Of a stretch of DNA of 64,000 nt, positions 8,913 through 18,212 are shown piece after piece. The DNA lies in contig NZ_LAYY01000008.1 in NCBI RefSeq assembly GCF_000986785.1, forward strand, positions 124,001 to 188,000, in the 5' to 3' direction. Below the pieces are notes generated by a model. It was given only the letters and a program-made list of their open reading frames with translations. It ran no database searches and was not told the origin of the DNA. Numbering within the stretch: position 1 is the first letter of the stretch; each line of letters begins with the position of its first letter. Position numbers and translations under genes: made by a program. This stretch comes from Mesobacillus campisalis. GTDB taxonomy: Bacteria; Bacillota; Bacilli; Bacillales; Cytobacillaceae.

Positions 8913-8924
8913 CCCAGGTTGAAC

Positions 8925-9389
8925 CTACATTTCCAGGTCTTCTTTTGGTCCGTCATATTTGCCTGGGTTGGTTGGCTGAAGATTGTCTTTCTGGCCGCCT
9001 TCATTATTGCCGCCGCTCCCCTTGGACATCATTTTTTGAATTTTTTCCACTGCCTGTGGCGCCGCATCAAGGATTTTTTCAATCAGGTGGGTATTCTCAT
9101 CAAGATGGAGCATCCTGACTCCCTGGGAACTGACAATCAAAAATGCGATAGGAGTAATGGAAACACCGCCGCCGCTTCCGCCGCCAAATGGATGCTTTTC
9201 TGAGCCGCCATTTTCCAGGGTGAATTCGCTGCCCCCTGCCGCAAACCCAAAGCCCACTTTGGAGACCGTCATAATCACACTGCCATCAGGAGTTTCAACT
9301 GGGTCCCCAATAATGGTATTAACATCAATCATTTCCTTGAGATTTTCCATGGCTGTGGTCATAAGTCCTTGAATCGGATGTTCTGACAT
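8925..9389 (-). CDS. ytfJ: Sporulation protein YtfJ (GerW family)
   Basis: A 154-residue spore protein. It has the GerW/YtfJ pattern: an N-terminal MSEHPIQGLMTTAMENLKEM, then IIGDPVETPDGSVIMTVSKVGFGFAAGGSEF, a glycine-rich loop (HPFGGGSGGGVSITP) and a C-terminal TPIAFLIVSS strand. Members are forespore-made and concern spore resistance or germination. The start at 9389 has AAGGAGG nine bases upstream. It follows ytfI by 17 bp, so the two form one unit, as in B. subtilis. Confidence 0.93.
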   Translation of the reverse strand: MSEHPIQGLMTTAMENLKEMIDVNTIIGDPVETPDGSVIMTVSKVGFGFAAGGSEFTLENGGSEKHPFGGGSGGGVSITPIAFLIVSSQGVRMLHLDENTHLIEKILDAAPQAVEKIQKMMSKGSGGNNEGGQKDNLQPTNPGKYDGPKEDLEM

Positions 9390-9406
9390 GCGCAACTTCC
9401 TCCTTA

Positions 9407-10102
9407 TTAAATCGAGTTTGCATTATTATTAGAAAGGACCGCAAGCGGCTTGGTTTTAAACTCCGGCATTCCGCCCTTCCAATATTTCACTAGTTTTATT
9501 CCTGCCCAAATAGCATGCCCCATTGTAATTTGAAACATACACTTCAAAAGGATTTGCGAAGTTGATCTTTGAAAATTCGGGGTGACCGTCACTACCGGGC
9601 TTGCGACAAGCCTCATATAATGACTGAGAATGGCGAGGATTCCTCCTTTAACAGACCAAATCGCGCCGCATGCTATTGCGGTCGATGCAGCGTCTCCTAT
9701 GCCAACATTCGTGTGCCATTCCAGTTTTTTAATTTTTACTTTGGCCAGGAGTTTTCTAACATGAGTATGAAGTCCGACTACATGCTCAATAAGCGCCTTT
9801 ATATCGTCCAGGGAGTCAAGCAGGTCTGCCTTATCAAAACTGCGTTCGCCCTGCGCTTTTGTTGTTTCGTTGGGGCCCGTTTTCGTTTCTTCCGAAATGA
9901 CAACAGAAGGGCTGTCCTCATCAACCTTTATCATGGGAATCTCTTTACGGAGGGTAATCAATCCTCCTAGAGCCCTTACCACAACCTTCAGGTGGTCGTT
10001 ATCGTTCCCATGGTAAAAATCGATATGGACACTTGCCTTGGAGAACATTATTAAAATCAGGAGCAGGATCAGGAATAGCAGCATCAGCAGCAGCCAATTC
10101 AC
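9407..10102 (-). CDS. ytfI: DUF2953 membrane-anchored protein YtfI
   Basis: A 231-residue protein with one N-terminal hydrophobic helix (WLLLMLLFLILLLILIMF) and a DUF2953 domain covering the rest, including EWHTNVGIGDAASTAIACGAIWSVKG. The domain has no known activity. It lies directly upstream of ytfJ and is probably expressed with it, which suggests a sporulation role; that is inference from context. Confidence 0.88.
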   Translation of the reverse strand: MNWLLLMLLFLILLLILIMFSKASVHIDFYHGNDNDHLKVVVRALGGLITLRKEIPMIKVDEDSPSVVISEETKTGPNETTKAQGERSFDKADLLDSLDDIKALIEHVVGLHTHVRKLLAKVKIKKLEWHTNVGIGDAASTAIACGAIWSVKGGILAILSHYMRLVASPVVTVTPNFQRSTSQILLKCMFQITMGHAIWAGIKLVKYWKGGMPEFKTKPLAVLSNNNANSI

Positions 10103-10152
10103 ACTGTTTCACAACCTTTCAGCCTACCATTATGGCCTATCGCAAAAAAAAA

Positions 10153-10175
10153 TAAACCTGCCAGAGGCAGGTTTA
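10153..10175 (-). terminator. Terminator of sppA-yteJ
   Basis: A 10-bp perfect stem (TAAACCTGCC / GGCAGGTTTA) with a three-base loop overlaps the yteJ stop. A long A run on the plus strand (10144-10152) gives the minus-strand T tract. Confidence 0.88.
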
Positions 10176-10679
10176 GGAGTTTTCATGGACAACGGATGTA
10201 CCAGCGAACAAATCATGCAGTCCCTGTTTTTTGGGTAAAAATGCAACAATCAAATAGGCAATCACCAGAGTGGAGGAGATGAAGCGGCCTATCCACTCAC
10301 GGAATAACACGGTTCCCCAAGATAGAGGTTCTCCTTTTAAATCCACCACCCTCAATCCAAATACCATCTTGCCCAAGGTCTGTCCGAAGTATTTTGTCAT
10401 CAGCACAAAGTACAAGTAAAAAACAATGGCCGTCACGATGGCCGCCGGTGCAAACATGCCCGATTCCGCCACAGGCAGCCCAAGTGCACGGAAGACCGGG
10501 AAAACAATCAGCCGGTTGAGGCTGCCTATTACCACCAGGTCCAGCAGATAGGCCCAGAACCTCATCCAAAATCCGGCGTAGCGGCTGACAGGCACTATAG
10601 AGTGCATTCCATGGCTGCGGCCTTCTCCGGAATGCTGCCCCGTTTCTTCCAAACCTGCTTCTTGGTCATGTGTGGTCAT
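10173..10679 (-). CDS. yteJ: RDD family membrane protein YteJ
   Basis: A 168-residue integral membrane protein with an RDD domain: the segment RYAGFWMRFWAYLLDLVVIGSLNRL (residues ~40-65) has the Arg-Asp-Asp pattern, followed by two more hydrophobic helices and KYFGQTLGKMVFGLRVVD. Transport or membrane-quality roles have been suggested for the family. The ATG at 10679 with GGGAGG upstream is preferred to one at 10703, which would overlap sppA. It is directly downstream of sppA, as in B. subtilis where the pair is linked to lantibiotic and membrane stress resistance. Confidence 0.9.
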   Translation of the reverse strand: MTTHDQEAGLEETGQHSGEGRSHGMHSIVPVSRYAGFWMRFWAYLLDLVVIGSLNRLIVFPVFRALGLPVAESGMFAPAAIVTAIVFYLYFVLMTKYFGQTLGKMVFGLRVVDLKGEPLSWGTVLFREWIGRFISSTLVIAYLIVAFLPKKQGLHDLFAGTSVVHENS

Positions 10680-10692
10680 TTCCTCGCCTCCC

Positions 10693-11700
10693 TTATTCAG
10701 CATATAAATACATGAGCCTCGGCGAATTTGGCTCTGACAACAGCTTCATCATGCCGGCCAGTTCCAAATCCTTGCCCATTATCTTTTGGGCGCTTACTCC
10801 AAAGAGCGAGCGGAAACCGATGTTTTCAGAGTATTGGACAACCTGGGCATTTCCCAGTTTCTTATCTTCTTTCAAGGCTGAGACAACATCGTCGAAATGG
10901 CCGAAGCCGTCAATCAAGTTCAGGTCCTTCGCCTGGCGTCCATCATAGATTCGCCCATCCGCCAGTTTTTTGACTTCTTCAACACTCATTCCGCGGCCAT
11001 TGGAAATGACCTCGACAAAGCCCTCATACGAATTGTTGATCATTTCCTGCAGGATTTCGCGTTCATCTTCCGTCATCTCTCTTGAACCGCTCATGATGTC
11101 TTTATAAGGCCCGCTTTTAATGGTCATGAATTCCACACCATACTTTTCTGCCAGCCCTGAGTAGTTGATTCCCTGCATGATCACTCCCAGTGATCCTGTC
11201 AGTGTCTCACGGCTCGCATAAATCTTTTCTGCGGGAGCCGCGATGTAATATCCCCCTGATGCGGCCATGGAGCCCATCGAGATATAGACCGGCTTCCCGG
11301 CTTCCTGGATTTCAATAATCTTATCATGAATTTCGGCGCTTTCCACCACGCCTCCCCCAGGAGTGTTCACTCTGAGGATAATCGCCTTGACACTTTTATC
11401 CTCCTTCGCATAGTCCAGCTGTTTCATGAATCCCCGATGATGATATCCGGCCGTTTCAAAAATGGATCCTGGTGTGCCTGTATCCTGGATGACCCCGTTA
11501 ATGGACAGGACAGCAATTTTGTTATTTCCATCCCCTTCTTCCAGAACTTCCTCAAGCATGGTGTCATTACCGGAGCCAAACAGATCGGTCAAGGCTGTTT
11601 CCGCTTCCGAAAAAGCAAAGGAAGACATTAAATTCACAACCGTTGATACAACAAACAAAACAACGGCAATACCTAATGCCGCCCATCTTTTTCCATTCAT
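10693..11700 (-). CDS. sppA: Signal peptide peptidase SppA
   Basis: A 335-residue membrane serine protease of the S49 family that degrades cleaved signal peptides and other membrane peptides. An N-terminal anchor (residues ~7-28) is followed by the protease domain. The nucleophile is S148 in SMGSMAASGGYY and the general base is K200 in KSGPYKDIMSG, the Ser/Lys dyad of Bacillus SppA. NTPGGGV forms the expected loop. It is the first gene of sppA-yteJ. Confidence 0.95.
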   Translation of the reverse strand: MNGKRWAALGIAVVLFVVSTVVNLMSSFAFSEAETALTDLFGSGNDTMLEEVLEEGDGNNKIAVLSINGVIQDTGTPGSIFETAGYHHRGFMKQLDYAKEDKSVKAIILRVNTPGGGVVESAEIHDKIIEIQEAGKPVYISMGSMAASGGYYIAAPAEKIYASRETLTGSLGVIMQGINYSGLAEKYGVEFMTIKSGPYKDIMSGSREMTEDEREILQEMINNSYEGFVEVISNGRGMSVEEVKKLADGRIYDGRQAKDLNLIDGFGHFDDVVSALKEDKKLGNAQVVQYSENIGFRSLFGVSAQKIMGKDLELAGMMKLLSEPNSPRLMYLYAE

Positions 11701-11846
11701 CCTGTTTCCTCCTTCTCATTAGTGTTTCATTTTTTTCAATCCCGAAAAAATGGTAAACTAATATTAATCCTCCCTATTTTAGCAAAAGGTGTTAAAAAAG
11801 GGGTAAGATTATACCAAGACATGACAAATTTTATGGAGGAATCATC

Positions 11847-12647
11847 ATGCCTAATCGCCGCAATCTTTATTTTTACCATAAGCCCGATGCAGAAATGAAG
11901 GAGAAAGTTGCCCCATTGTATGATTTGGCCAAAAGATATGATTTCACCCTGGAAAAGGACTACACGAAGGCCAATATCATTGTCTCCGTGGGAGATGATG
12001 ACACCTTTCTCCAGGCCGTCCGAAAAACGGGATTCCGGGAGGACTGCCTTTATGCCGGAATATCCACTTCCCCTAAATTGACCATGTATTGCGATTTCCA
12101 TTCCCAGGATACTTCCAAAATCATTGAAGCCATTACGACCGACAATGTGGAAGTAAGGCGCTATCCTACTATCGAGGTTAATGTTGATGGCGAAACTTCC
12201 TTCAGCTGCCTGAACGAGTTCAGCCTCCGCTCTTCAATCATTAAAGCCATTGTCATGGATATCTTTATCGATGACTTGCATTTTGAAACCTTTAGAGGGG
12301 ATGGGATGGTTGTAGCCACGCCAACCGGCAGCACAGGGTATAACCGCTCGGTCAATGGATCGGTGGTGGATCCCTTGCTGCCTTGTATGCAAGTAAGCGA
12401 AGTCGCCTCTGTTAACAACAATCTGTACAGGACACTTGGATCCTCCTTTATTCTTTCCGGCGACCGGAAGCTTTCATTGAAAGTCGTCCAGGACGGAAAC
12501 GACTACCCAATCATGGGAATGGACAATGAAGCGCTCAGCATCCAGCATGTAGAAAGTATTGATGTTAAATTGAGCGGGAAAGTGATCAAAACAGTCAAGC
12601 TGAAGGATAATTCTTTCTGGGAAAAGGTAAAGCGCACCTTCCTATAA
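11847..12647 (+). CDS. nadK2: NAD kinase 2 (PpnKB/NadK2, YtdI)
   Basis: Phosphorylates NAD to NADP. The 266 residues show the GDDDTFLQAV motif (residues 49-58), the variant of GGDGT seen in the Bacillus PpnKB/YtdI subgroup, and the later TPTGSTGYNRSVNGS nucleotide-binding motif. The ATG at 11847 has ATGGAGGAATC just upstream. It is divergent from sppA, alone on the plus strand, and closed by a strong terminator. B. subtilis carries a second NAD kinase (nadF) elsewhere; whether this organism does is not visible here. Confidence 0.93.
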   Translation: MPNRRNLYFYHKPDAEMKEKVAPLYDLAKRYDFTLEKDYTKANIIVSVGDDDTFLQAVRKTGFREDCLYAGISTSPKLTMYCDFHSQDTSKIIEAITTDNVEVRRYPTIEVNVDGETSFSCLNEFSLRSSIIKAIVMDIFIDDLHFETFRGDGMVVATPTGSTGYNRSVNGSVVDPLLPCMQVSEVASVNNNLYRTLGSSFILSGDRKLSLKVVQDGNDYPIMGMDNEALSIQHVESIDVKLSGKVIKTVKLKDNSFWEKVKRTFL

Positions 12648-12651
12648 AGCA

Positions 12652-12676
12652 AAAAAAGCCCTAAATGGGCTTTTTT
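12652..12676. terminator. Bidirectional terminator nadK2 / rarD-like
   Basis: The stem AAAAAAGCCC / GGGCTTTTTT with a 5-base loop has strong A and T tracts. Confidence 0.9.
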
Positions 12677-12690
12677 GCATGATACATATT

Positions 12691-13623
12691 TTATGCCTGT
12701 GTCTTTTCCTTGCGCCACTTCCATTCAATTGAAGCAGCAAGCTTCGTCCTTGAAAGAGAGTAGATGGTCAAAGCCCCCCAGATGAAGGTAAAAGCTAAAA
12801 GGTCTGTTTTGGAGAAGTGCTCCCCGTAAATAAACACCCCAAGGATCAACGTCAATGTCGGAGCGATGTACTGGAGAAAACCAAGCGTCGATAGCGGTAT
12901 CCTTTGCGCCCCTTTGGCAAAAAACAGCAGGGGAACTGCCGTCGCCGCCCCGGAACCAGCCAATAGCAAACTAGTCGACAGGGAACCGCTTAGAAGCGTA
13001 CTGCTTCCTTCGGTAAACAACACGGCCATATAAATTAATGCCAGCGGTGTGACCACCATGGTTTCCAGCGCAAGGCCGACTTCCGAATCCATCCTGATCC
13101 ACTTTTTGGCCATTCCATAAAGTCCGAATGAAACGGCAAGGGTCATGGCAATCCATGGGAAGCTGCCGTATGAAACAGTCATAATCAGCACGCCCGCCGC
13201 AGCCAATGAAAAAGAAAGTACTTGGGCACCTGAAAGTTTTTCCTTGAAAAAGACGACGCCCAAAAGGACCGAGACGAGCGGGTTTATGTAATACCCCAGG
13301 CTCGCTTCCACCATCTGTCCTGAATTGACCGACCATATATAGACGAACCAATTGATGCTGATCAGGATGGCCGCCGCACCAAGCGCCAGCATCTGCCGTT
13401 TATTTTGGGCAAAGCCCCGGATGGACCCGGCAAATAGCGTCCATTTTTTTGACACCAGCAAGATTCCAATCATAAAAGCAAAAGACCATGCCACCCTGTT
13501 TGCCAGGATTTCTTCAGCCTTGACATGGTCCAGAAACTTCCAGTAAACAGGGAGGATTCCCCATAATATATAGGAAAAAGCGGCATAGAGAATCCCATCT
13601 TGCTGCTCCGTCCGATTTGCCAT
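12691..13623 (-). CDS. RarD-type EamA family transporter
   Basis: A 310-residue drug/metabolite transporter with about ten transmembrane helices in two EamA repeats. The N-terminal ILYAAFSYILWGILPVYWKFL and EILANRVAWSF are hallmarks of the RarD subgroup, originally named for chloramphenicol sensitivity. The substrate is unknown. The ATG at 13623 follows GGGGGTG at short spacing. It shares strand with ytcI but lies 90 bp downstream. Confidence 0.85.
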   Translation of the reverse strand: MANRTEQQDGILYAAFSYILWGILPVYWKFLDHVKAEEILANRVAWSFAFMIGILLVSKKWTLFAGSIRGFAQNKRQMLALGAAAILISINWFVYIWSVNSGQMVEASLGYYINPLVSVLLGVVFFKEKLSGAQVLSFSLAAAGVLIMTVSYGSFPWIAMTLAVSFGLYGMAKKWIRMDSEVGLALETMVVTPLALIYMAVLFTEGSSTLLSGSLSTSLLLAGSGAATAVPLLFFAKGAQRIPLSTLGFLQYIAPTLTLILGVFIYGEHFSKTDLLAFTFIWGALTIYSLSRTKLAASIEWKWRKEKTQA

Positions 13624-13715
13624 CACTGCACCCCCGATATTTCTAAACTCGAAATATGTTCATTATAGCGGGGGAGCCGACGGATTGGCAATCCTTTTTT
13701 TCCTCACTAGGTTTT

Positions 13716-15290
13716 TTATACGCCCAATTCCTTTTTGCGGAGTTCGACGCGCCGGATTTTCCCTGATGTCGTCTTAGGAAGCTCCTTTACAAATTCAATC
13801 TTCCTCGGATATTTATAAGGAGCTGTCAACACTTTCACATGCTCCTGCAATGCCGGCACAAGCTCCGGATTGGTTTCATCCGTGCCCGGCTTCAGGACAA
13901 TGTATGCTTTGACAATGTGCCCTCTCACACTGTCAGGAGAGGCAACAACGGCGCATTCCTGGACGGCAGGATGTTTCACAAGGGCATCTTCCACCTCGAA
14001 CGGCCCGATTGTATATCCAGAGCTGATGATGATATCATCCCCCCTGCCCTCAAACCAGAAATAGCCGTCCTCATCCTTCTTAGCCTTATCCCCGGTGATG
14101 TAATAATCACCCCTGAATTGCATCGCGGTACGTTCCGGATCTTTATAATAATTTTTGAACAATGCCGGCGTATCAATATGGACCGCAATATCGCCTACTT
14201 CCCCTGCTCCGCATGGGACACCGTCCTCGCTGACGATTTCCACACTGTTTCCTGGCGTCGGCTTGCCCATTGAGCCTGGTTTCAGCTCCATGCCTTGCGT
14301 CACGCCAACCAGGAGCGTATTTTCTGTCTGTCCATAGCCGTCACGGACATCCACCTGGAAATGCTTCCTGAAGGTGTCAATGACCTCCCGGTTCAAAGGC
14401 TCCCCGGCTGAAACGGCACTGCGGAGGCCGGGAAGCTTAAAGTCGCCAATTCTTTCGACTTTGGCCATCAGCCTGTATTCCGTCGGTGTGCAGCAAAGCA
14501 CATTCACCTGGTAGCTTTCCAATAATTCCAAATATTTTACAGGTTCAAATGTTCCATGATAGACAAAACCTGTGGCACCTGAACCCAGCACGGAAAGGAA
14601 AGGGCTCCAAATCCACTTTTGCCAGCCAGGTCCGGCCGTTGCCCACACTGTATCTCCTTCTTCGATTCCAAGCCAATTTGTGGCTGCTGTGCGCAGGTGC
14701 GCATATGCCCACCCATGTGTATGTACAACGCCCTTCGGATTCCCTGTCGTTCCCGAGGTATAGGAAATAAACGCCATATCGTCCCTTTCCGTCGACGCCA
14801 GTGCAAACTGGTCATCCGCTTCCTGGGCCAATGTATCCAGGTTAAGCCATCCATCCTTTTCCTGCCCCACTGAAAACTTGAGAAGGGAAGCCGCCTCCTT
14901 GATAGGTGCAAACTCCTCAACAAATGGATGATAGCTGACAATTGCTTTGACATCCCCATGCGAAATGCGATACTGGTAATCTTTTGTCCGGAGCATTTCA
15001 GAGCTTGGAATGACGACCAGCCCGGATTTCAATGCGGCAATATACACCTGGTACGCTTCAATCAGCCTTGGCATGACAACCAGGACGACATCTCCTTTTG
15101 AAAGCCCCTGCTCACTGAATACATTTCCGATTTTATTTGCATTTTTGATAAGCTCGCTGTAAGTGACTTCCTTTTTCTCCCCCGTTTCATCTTCCCACTT
15201 AAGTGCCACCTTGTCCTGCTTTAGTGCATACTGCTCCATTTCGGATATAAGATTGTAAACTTGCGGCGCAATCAGGTCCTCCCTGTTCAT
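13716..15290 (-). CDS. ytcI: Acyl-CoA synthetase YtcI (MbcS-like)
   Basis: A 524-residue ANL-superfamily enzyme that activates a short or branched carboxylic acid through an acyl-AMP. It has the P-loop FISYTSGTTGNPKGVVH (residues ~180), the YGQTE motif, the hinge ITGDKAKKDEDGYFWFEGRGDDII and the C-terminal catalytic lysine in TTSGKIRR. Its relatives include YtcI and the methylbutyryl-CoA synthetase MbcS; which acid it uses cannot be read from sequence. It is distinct from AcsA at 29451, which is longer. Its place next to nadK2 matches B. subtilis. Confidence 0.88.
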   Translation of the reverse strand: MNREDLIAPQVYNLISEMEQYALKQDKVALKWEDETGEKKEVTYSELIKNANKIGNVFSEQGLSKGDVVLVVMPRLIEAYQVYIAALKSGLVVIPSSEMLRTKDYQYRISHGDVKAIVSYHPFVEEFAPIKEAASLLKFSVGQEKDGWLNLDTLAQEADDQFALASTERDDMAFISYTSGTTGNPKGVVHTHGWAYAHLRTAATNWLGIEEGDTVWATAGPGWQKWIWSPFLSVLGSGATGFVYHGTFEPVKYLELLESYQVNVLCCTPTEYRLMAKVERIGDFKLPGLRSAVSAGEPLNREVIDTFRKHFQVDVRDGYGQTENTLLVGVTQGMELKPGSMGKPTPGNSVEIVSEDGVPCGAGEVGDIAVHIDTPALFKNYYKDPERTAMQFRGDYYITGDKAKKDEDGYFWFEGRGDDIIISSGYTIGPFEVEDALVKHPAVQECAVVASPDSVRGHIVKAYIVLKPGTDETNPELVPALQEHVKVLTAPYKYPRKIEFVKELPKTTSGKIRRVELRKKELGV

Positions 15291-15387
15291 AAAGTCCCTC
15301 CTATCAACTAATAATCATAACTAATTTTATTATACAGATTTTTTAGACTTTTTGAATTATTAAATAGGAAGGAGTTGTGACAAATAG

Positions 15388-15414
15388 AAAGGAGCGGGAT
15401 CGCTCCCGCTCCTT
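15388..15414 (-). terminator. Terminator of the SASP gene
   Basis: A 9-bp perfect GC-rich stem (GGAGCGGGA / TCCCGCTCC) with a 4-base loop and an A-rich plus-strand flank downstream of the minus-strand SASP gene. Confidence 0.85.
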
Positions 15415-15437
15415 GTAGCCATTTTATTTATTTTTTA

Positions 15438-15638
15438 TTAACGAGAGAAACCGCTCATTTGCTGTTGAGCCATGGAAACCAGGCGCTTAGTGATTTCTCC
15501 TCCAACGGAACCGTTAGCGCGGGAAGTTGTTTCTGCACCAAGGTTAACGCCGAATTCAGAAGCAATTTCATACTTCATTTGGTTAAGAGCTTCTTCAACT
15601 CCTGGAACCAAAAGGTTGTTTGAATTGTTGTTTGGCAT
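15438..15638 (-). CDS. Alpha/beta-type small acid-soluble spore protein
   Basis: A 66-residue DNA-binding spore protein. It has the family core: [17 protein letters not shown]-type start, the germination protease site EIASEFGV, then [22 protein letters not shown]. It coats and protects forespore DNA and is degraded on germination. A strong AAGGAGGTG ribosome site precedes the ATG. B. subtilis has sspA at the same location, but alpha/beta SASPs are hard to tell apart, so I give no symbol. Expression is expected in the forespore under sigma-G; I could not fix a convincing promoter. Confidence 0.95.
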   Translation of the reverse strand: MPNNNSNNLLVPGVEEALNQMKYEIASEFGVNLGAETTSRANGSVGGEITKRLVSMAQQQMSGFSR

Positions 15639-15751
15639 GTGATTTCACCTCCTTGTGAGTATAGAGTGTGTAGAATCACATGCCTTCATTCAGCTTAATT
15701 GTTGGTAATTGTTCACAATAGAGGAAGCAAATAGGGTATAAAACAGTCTGC

Positions 15752-16960
15752 CTAAAACAAATCCTCTTCTTCCTGTCCAGAGTCGGCGCCGCCAGGTTTG
15801 ACCAGGAGCCTTTCTGTCTCCTGCACGGCCTTCTCGATTAAAGGCTCAAAGTCAAAGAAGCTTTCAAAATGTTTGACTTTTTCAAGCTTCGGCTTTGTTT
15901 TCGGAGAGGCCGGTACGAATACGGTGCAGCAGTCCTCATAAGGCCGGTTTGAGATGTCCAGTGTATCGATTTTTCCGGCAATATTCATGATTTCTGTTTT
16001 GTCCATGGCAATCAGCGGCCTTAGGATTGGTGTACTTGTCACCTCATTAATGGCATACATGCTTTCGAGAGTCTGGCTTGCCACCTGGCCGAGGCTTTCC
16101 CCTGTAATCAGCGCCAGGCCTCCAAACTTTTCACGAAGCCGGTCCGCTATTTGCAGCATCAGCCTTCTTGTTGTCGTCATCGTATAATTGTCGGGAACCT
16201 GCTTATGGATGGCCTGCTGAATTTCGGTGAACGGAACAATATGAAGGGCAAAGTGCCCGCTTACTTCAGCGAGCTTGGCTGAAAGATCTACTACCTTTTG
16301 GCGTGCCCGCTCACTCGTGAACGGCGGGCTAGCGAAATGGATTCCCTCGACCTCAAGGCCTCTTTTCATTGACAGGTAGCCGGCAACCGGGCTGTCGATT
16401 CCGCCGGAAAGCATTAGCATGGCTTTCCCGCTTGAACCAACAGGAAGTCCTGCAGCGCCCAGGATATTTTCCGCTGACAGATACACGGCTTCTTTCCGGA
16501 TTTCAATTTGCAGGTTGATATCCGGGTTTCTTACATCCACCTTTAATCCGGGAATGTTTTTAAGCAAGTGTCCGCCGAATTCGTAGTTGACCTCATTCGT
16601 GTCAAGTTCGAAGGTTTTATCCGATCTTTTGGCTGTGATTTTAAAAGTTTTTCCCTCGCTGTAAAGGCTGCGGAACAGCTCGAGCGCCGCCTGCTTCATT
16701 TTATCAAGATCCTTTTCAACCTTGACGGCAAGGCTGAATGACTGGATGCCAAATACCTTTTTTAATCTTTCAGCAACTTTCCTTCCGTCTTCTCCATTCA
16801 ACAGGACATACATGCGTTCCCTGTCGGATTCGATTTGCACTTGTGGAAAATCTTCAAGCGTCTTCCTTACACTCTTTCTGAGCTTATCGATAAATTTATT
16901 GCGGTTTCGGCCTTTGGTCGAAATTTCGCCGTAACGTATAAGAATGCGGTCATACATCAT
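15752..16960 (-). CDS. thiI: tRNA 4-thiouridine sulfurtransferase ThiI
   Basis: Adds sulfur to U8 of tRNA, using persulfide from a cysteine desulfurase. The 402 residues show a THUMP region in the N-terminal half and the PP-loop MLMLSGGIDSPVAGY (residues ~180-195). It ends without a rhodanese domain, the short Bacillus form. Two ATGs stand in tandem (16960 and 16957); both follow AGGAGAGG. The gene starts immediately after nifZ, which encodes its dedicated sulfur donor in B. subtilis. Confidence 0.95.
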   Translation of the reverse strand: MMYDRILIRYGEISTKGRNRNKFIDKLRKSVRKTLEDFPQVQIESDRERMYVLLNGEDGRKVAERLKKVFGIQSFSLAVKVEKDLDKMKQAALELFRSLYSEGKTFKITAKRSDKTFELDTNEVNYEFGGHLLKNIPGLKVDVRNPDINLQIEIRKEAVYLSAENILGAAGLPVGSSGKAMLMLSGGIDSPVAGYLSMKRGLEVEGIHFASPPFTSERARQKVVDLSAKLAEVSGHFALHIVPFTEIQQAIHKQVPDNYTMTTTRRLMLQIADRLREKFGGLALITGESLGQVASQTLESMYAINEVTSTPILRPLIAMDKTEIMNIAGKIDTLDISNRPYEDCCTVFVPASPKTKPKLEKVKHFESFFDFEPLIEKAVQETERLLVKPGGADSGQEEEDLF

Positions 16961-18103
16961 TTATTTCATTACCTCTCCTAATTGTTTTACAGTCTCCCTG
17001 ATGGCTCCTGCCGCTGCCTTGGCTTCAGCAAGAGTATTTTCCTCTGAAAGGCTGATCCGGATGGCGCTCTCCGCCACTCCGTCGGGCACTCCCATTGCGA
17101 GCAGTGTTTTGCTGGGTCTGCTCTTTCTTGATGAACAGGCGCTAGTCGTAGACACATAGATGCCTTTCTCTTCAAGCGCATGGATGAAAACTTCCGCTTT
17201 GAAGCCTTTTACGGAGAAGTTCAAAATGTGGGGAGCCGAATTTTCTGCTGGGGTATGGATAATGATTTCCGGCATTTCCGCTAATCCGGATTTTATTGTC
17301 CCCATAATTTCATTTATTAGACCCATATTTCTTTCCCATCGTTCAGAGGACATCCTCAAAGCCTTGGCCATAGCAACCATGCCAGCGACATTTTCAGTCC
17401 CATTCCGGCGTTCCCCTTCCTGGCCCCCACCTGATAAAAGCGGAAGAAGCTTCACGCCGTCCCTGACAAACAGGGCACCAGTCCCCTTCAATCCATGGAA
17501 CTTATGTCCGGATATGGTGCAGAGGTCAATATTGCTCCCATAAATATCAAGGGGAAGTTTGCCGGCACCTTGGACATAATCCACATGGAACAGCACTTTC
17601 GGGAAGTCCTTCAGCATCTGTCCGATTTCCCCCACAGGCTGGATGGTTCCCACCTCGTTATTGGTATGGATGACCGAGACAAGGATGGTGTCATCCCTGA
17701 TGGCCGCATTTACGGCGGCAGTGTCGATAAATCCCTCTTTGTTGACAGGTAGATAGGTTACTTCAAAACCCAATTCTTCAAGCTGCCGGGCCGCATTGGC
17801 TACAGAGTCATGCTCAATTTGGGTAGTGATTATATGTTTTCCCCGGCCTCGGTTGGCTAGAGCTGCCCCTTTTAATGCCAGGTTATTGCCTTCCGTGCCT
17901 CCGGAAGTAAAAATAACTTCTGCCGCTTTCACGCCCATCAGCCTGGCCACCTGGGAACGAGCCTGCCCCAGGAGTTTTTCTGCCTGCCCTCCGATTCCGT
18001 GAAGCGAGGACGGATTTCCAAAATAGCCGGCAGAGACCTTCAGGAATGAATCCAATACTTCTTTATAAGGTTTTGTCGTCGCACTGTTGTCAAAATAAAT
18101 CAT
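16961..18103 (-). CDS. nifZ: Cysteine desulfurase NifZ
   Basis: A PLP enzyme (380 residues) that takes sulfur from cysteine and passes it to ThiI. The PLP lysine is in SGHKFHGLKGTGAL, and the catalytic cysteine is C323 in STTSACSSRKSRPS. FTSGGTEGNN near residue 70 binds the cofactor. No IscU scaffold gene is adjacent, so a role in tRNA thiolation with the next gene thiI is more likely than Fe-S assembly. The two genes abut with no gap. Confidence 0.94.
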   Translation of the reverse strand: MIYFDNSATTKPYKEVLDSFLKVSAGYFGNPSSLHGIGGQAEKLLGQARSQVARLMGVKAAEVIFTSGGTEGNNLALKGAALANRGRGKHIITTQIEHDSVANAARQLEELGFEVTYLPVNKEGFIDTAAVNAAIRDDTILVSVIHTNNEVGTIQPVGEIGQMLKDFPKVLFHVDYVQGAGKLPLDIYGSNIDLCTISGHKFHGLKGTGALFVRDGVKLLPLLSGGGQEGERRNGTENVAGMVAMAKALRMSSERWERNMGLINEIMGTIKSGLAEMPEIIIHTPAENSAPHILNFSVKGFKAEVFIHALEEKGIYVSTTSACSSRKSRPSKTLLAMGVPDGVAESAIRISLSEENTLAEAKAAAGAIRETVKQLGEVMK

Positions 18104-18180
18104 GGTATTCTCCCCCCTGGATGCCGAGCCTTTTTGCTAACAAAGAATTTTAACATATTCAGTCAATCTTGAAAATAAAA

Positions 18181-18209
18181 GAAAGCTTCCAATCACATTG
18201 GAAGCTTTC
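18181..18209 (-). terminator. Terminator of ezrA
   Basis: A 13-bp perfect stem (GAAAGCTTCCAAT / ATTGGAAGCTTTC) with a three-base loop, preceded on the plus strand by an A-rich run. Confidence 0.9.
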
Positions 18210-18212
18210 ACC

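Noticed and set aside
15639-15700. A sigma-G promoter for the SASP gene.
   Set aside because: Expression in the forespore is expected, but no -35/-10 pair with correct spacing could be found by eye.
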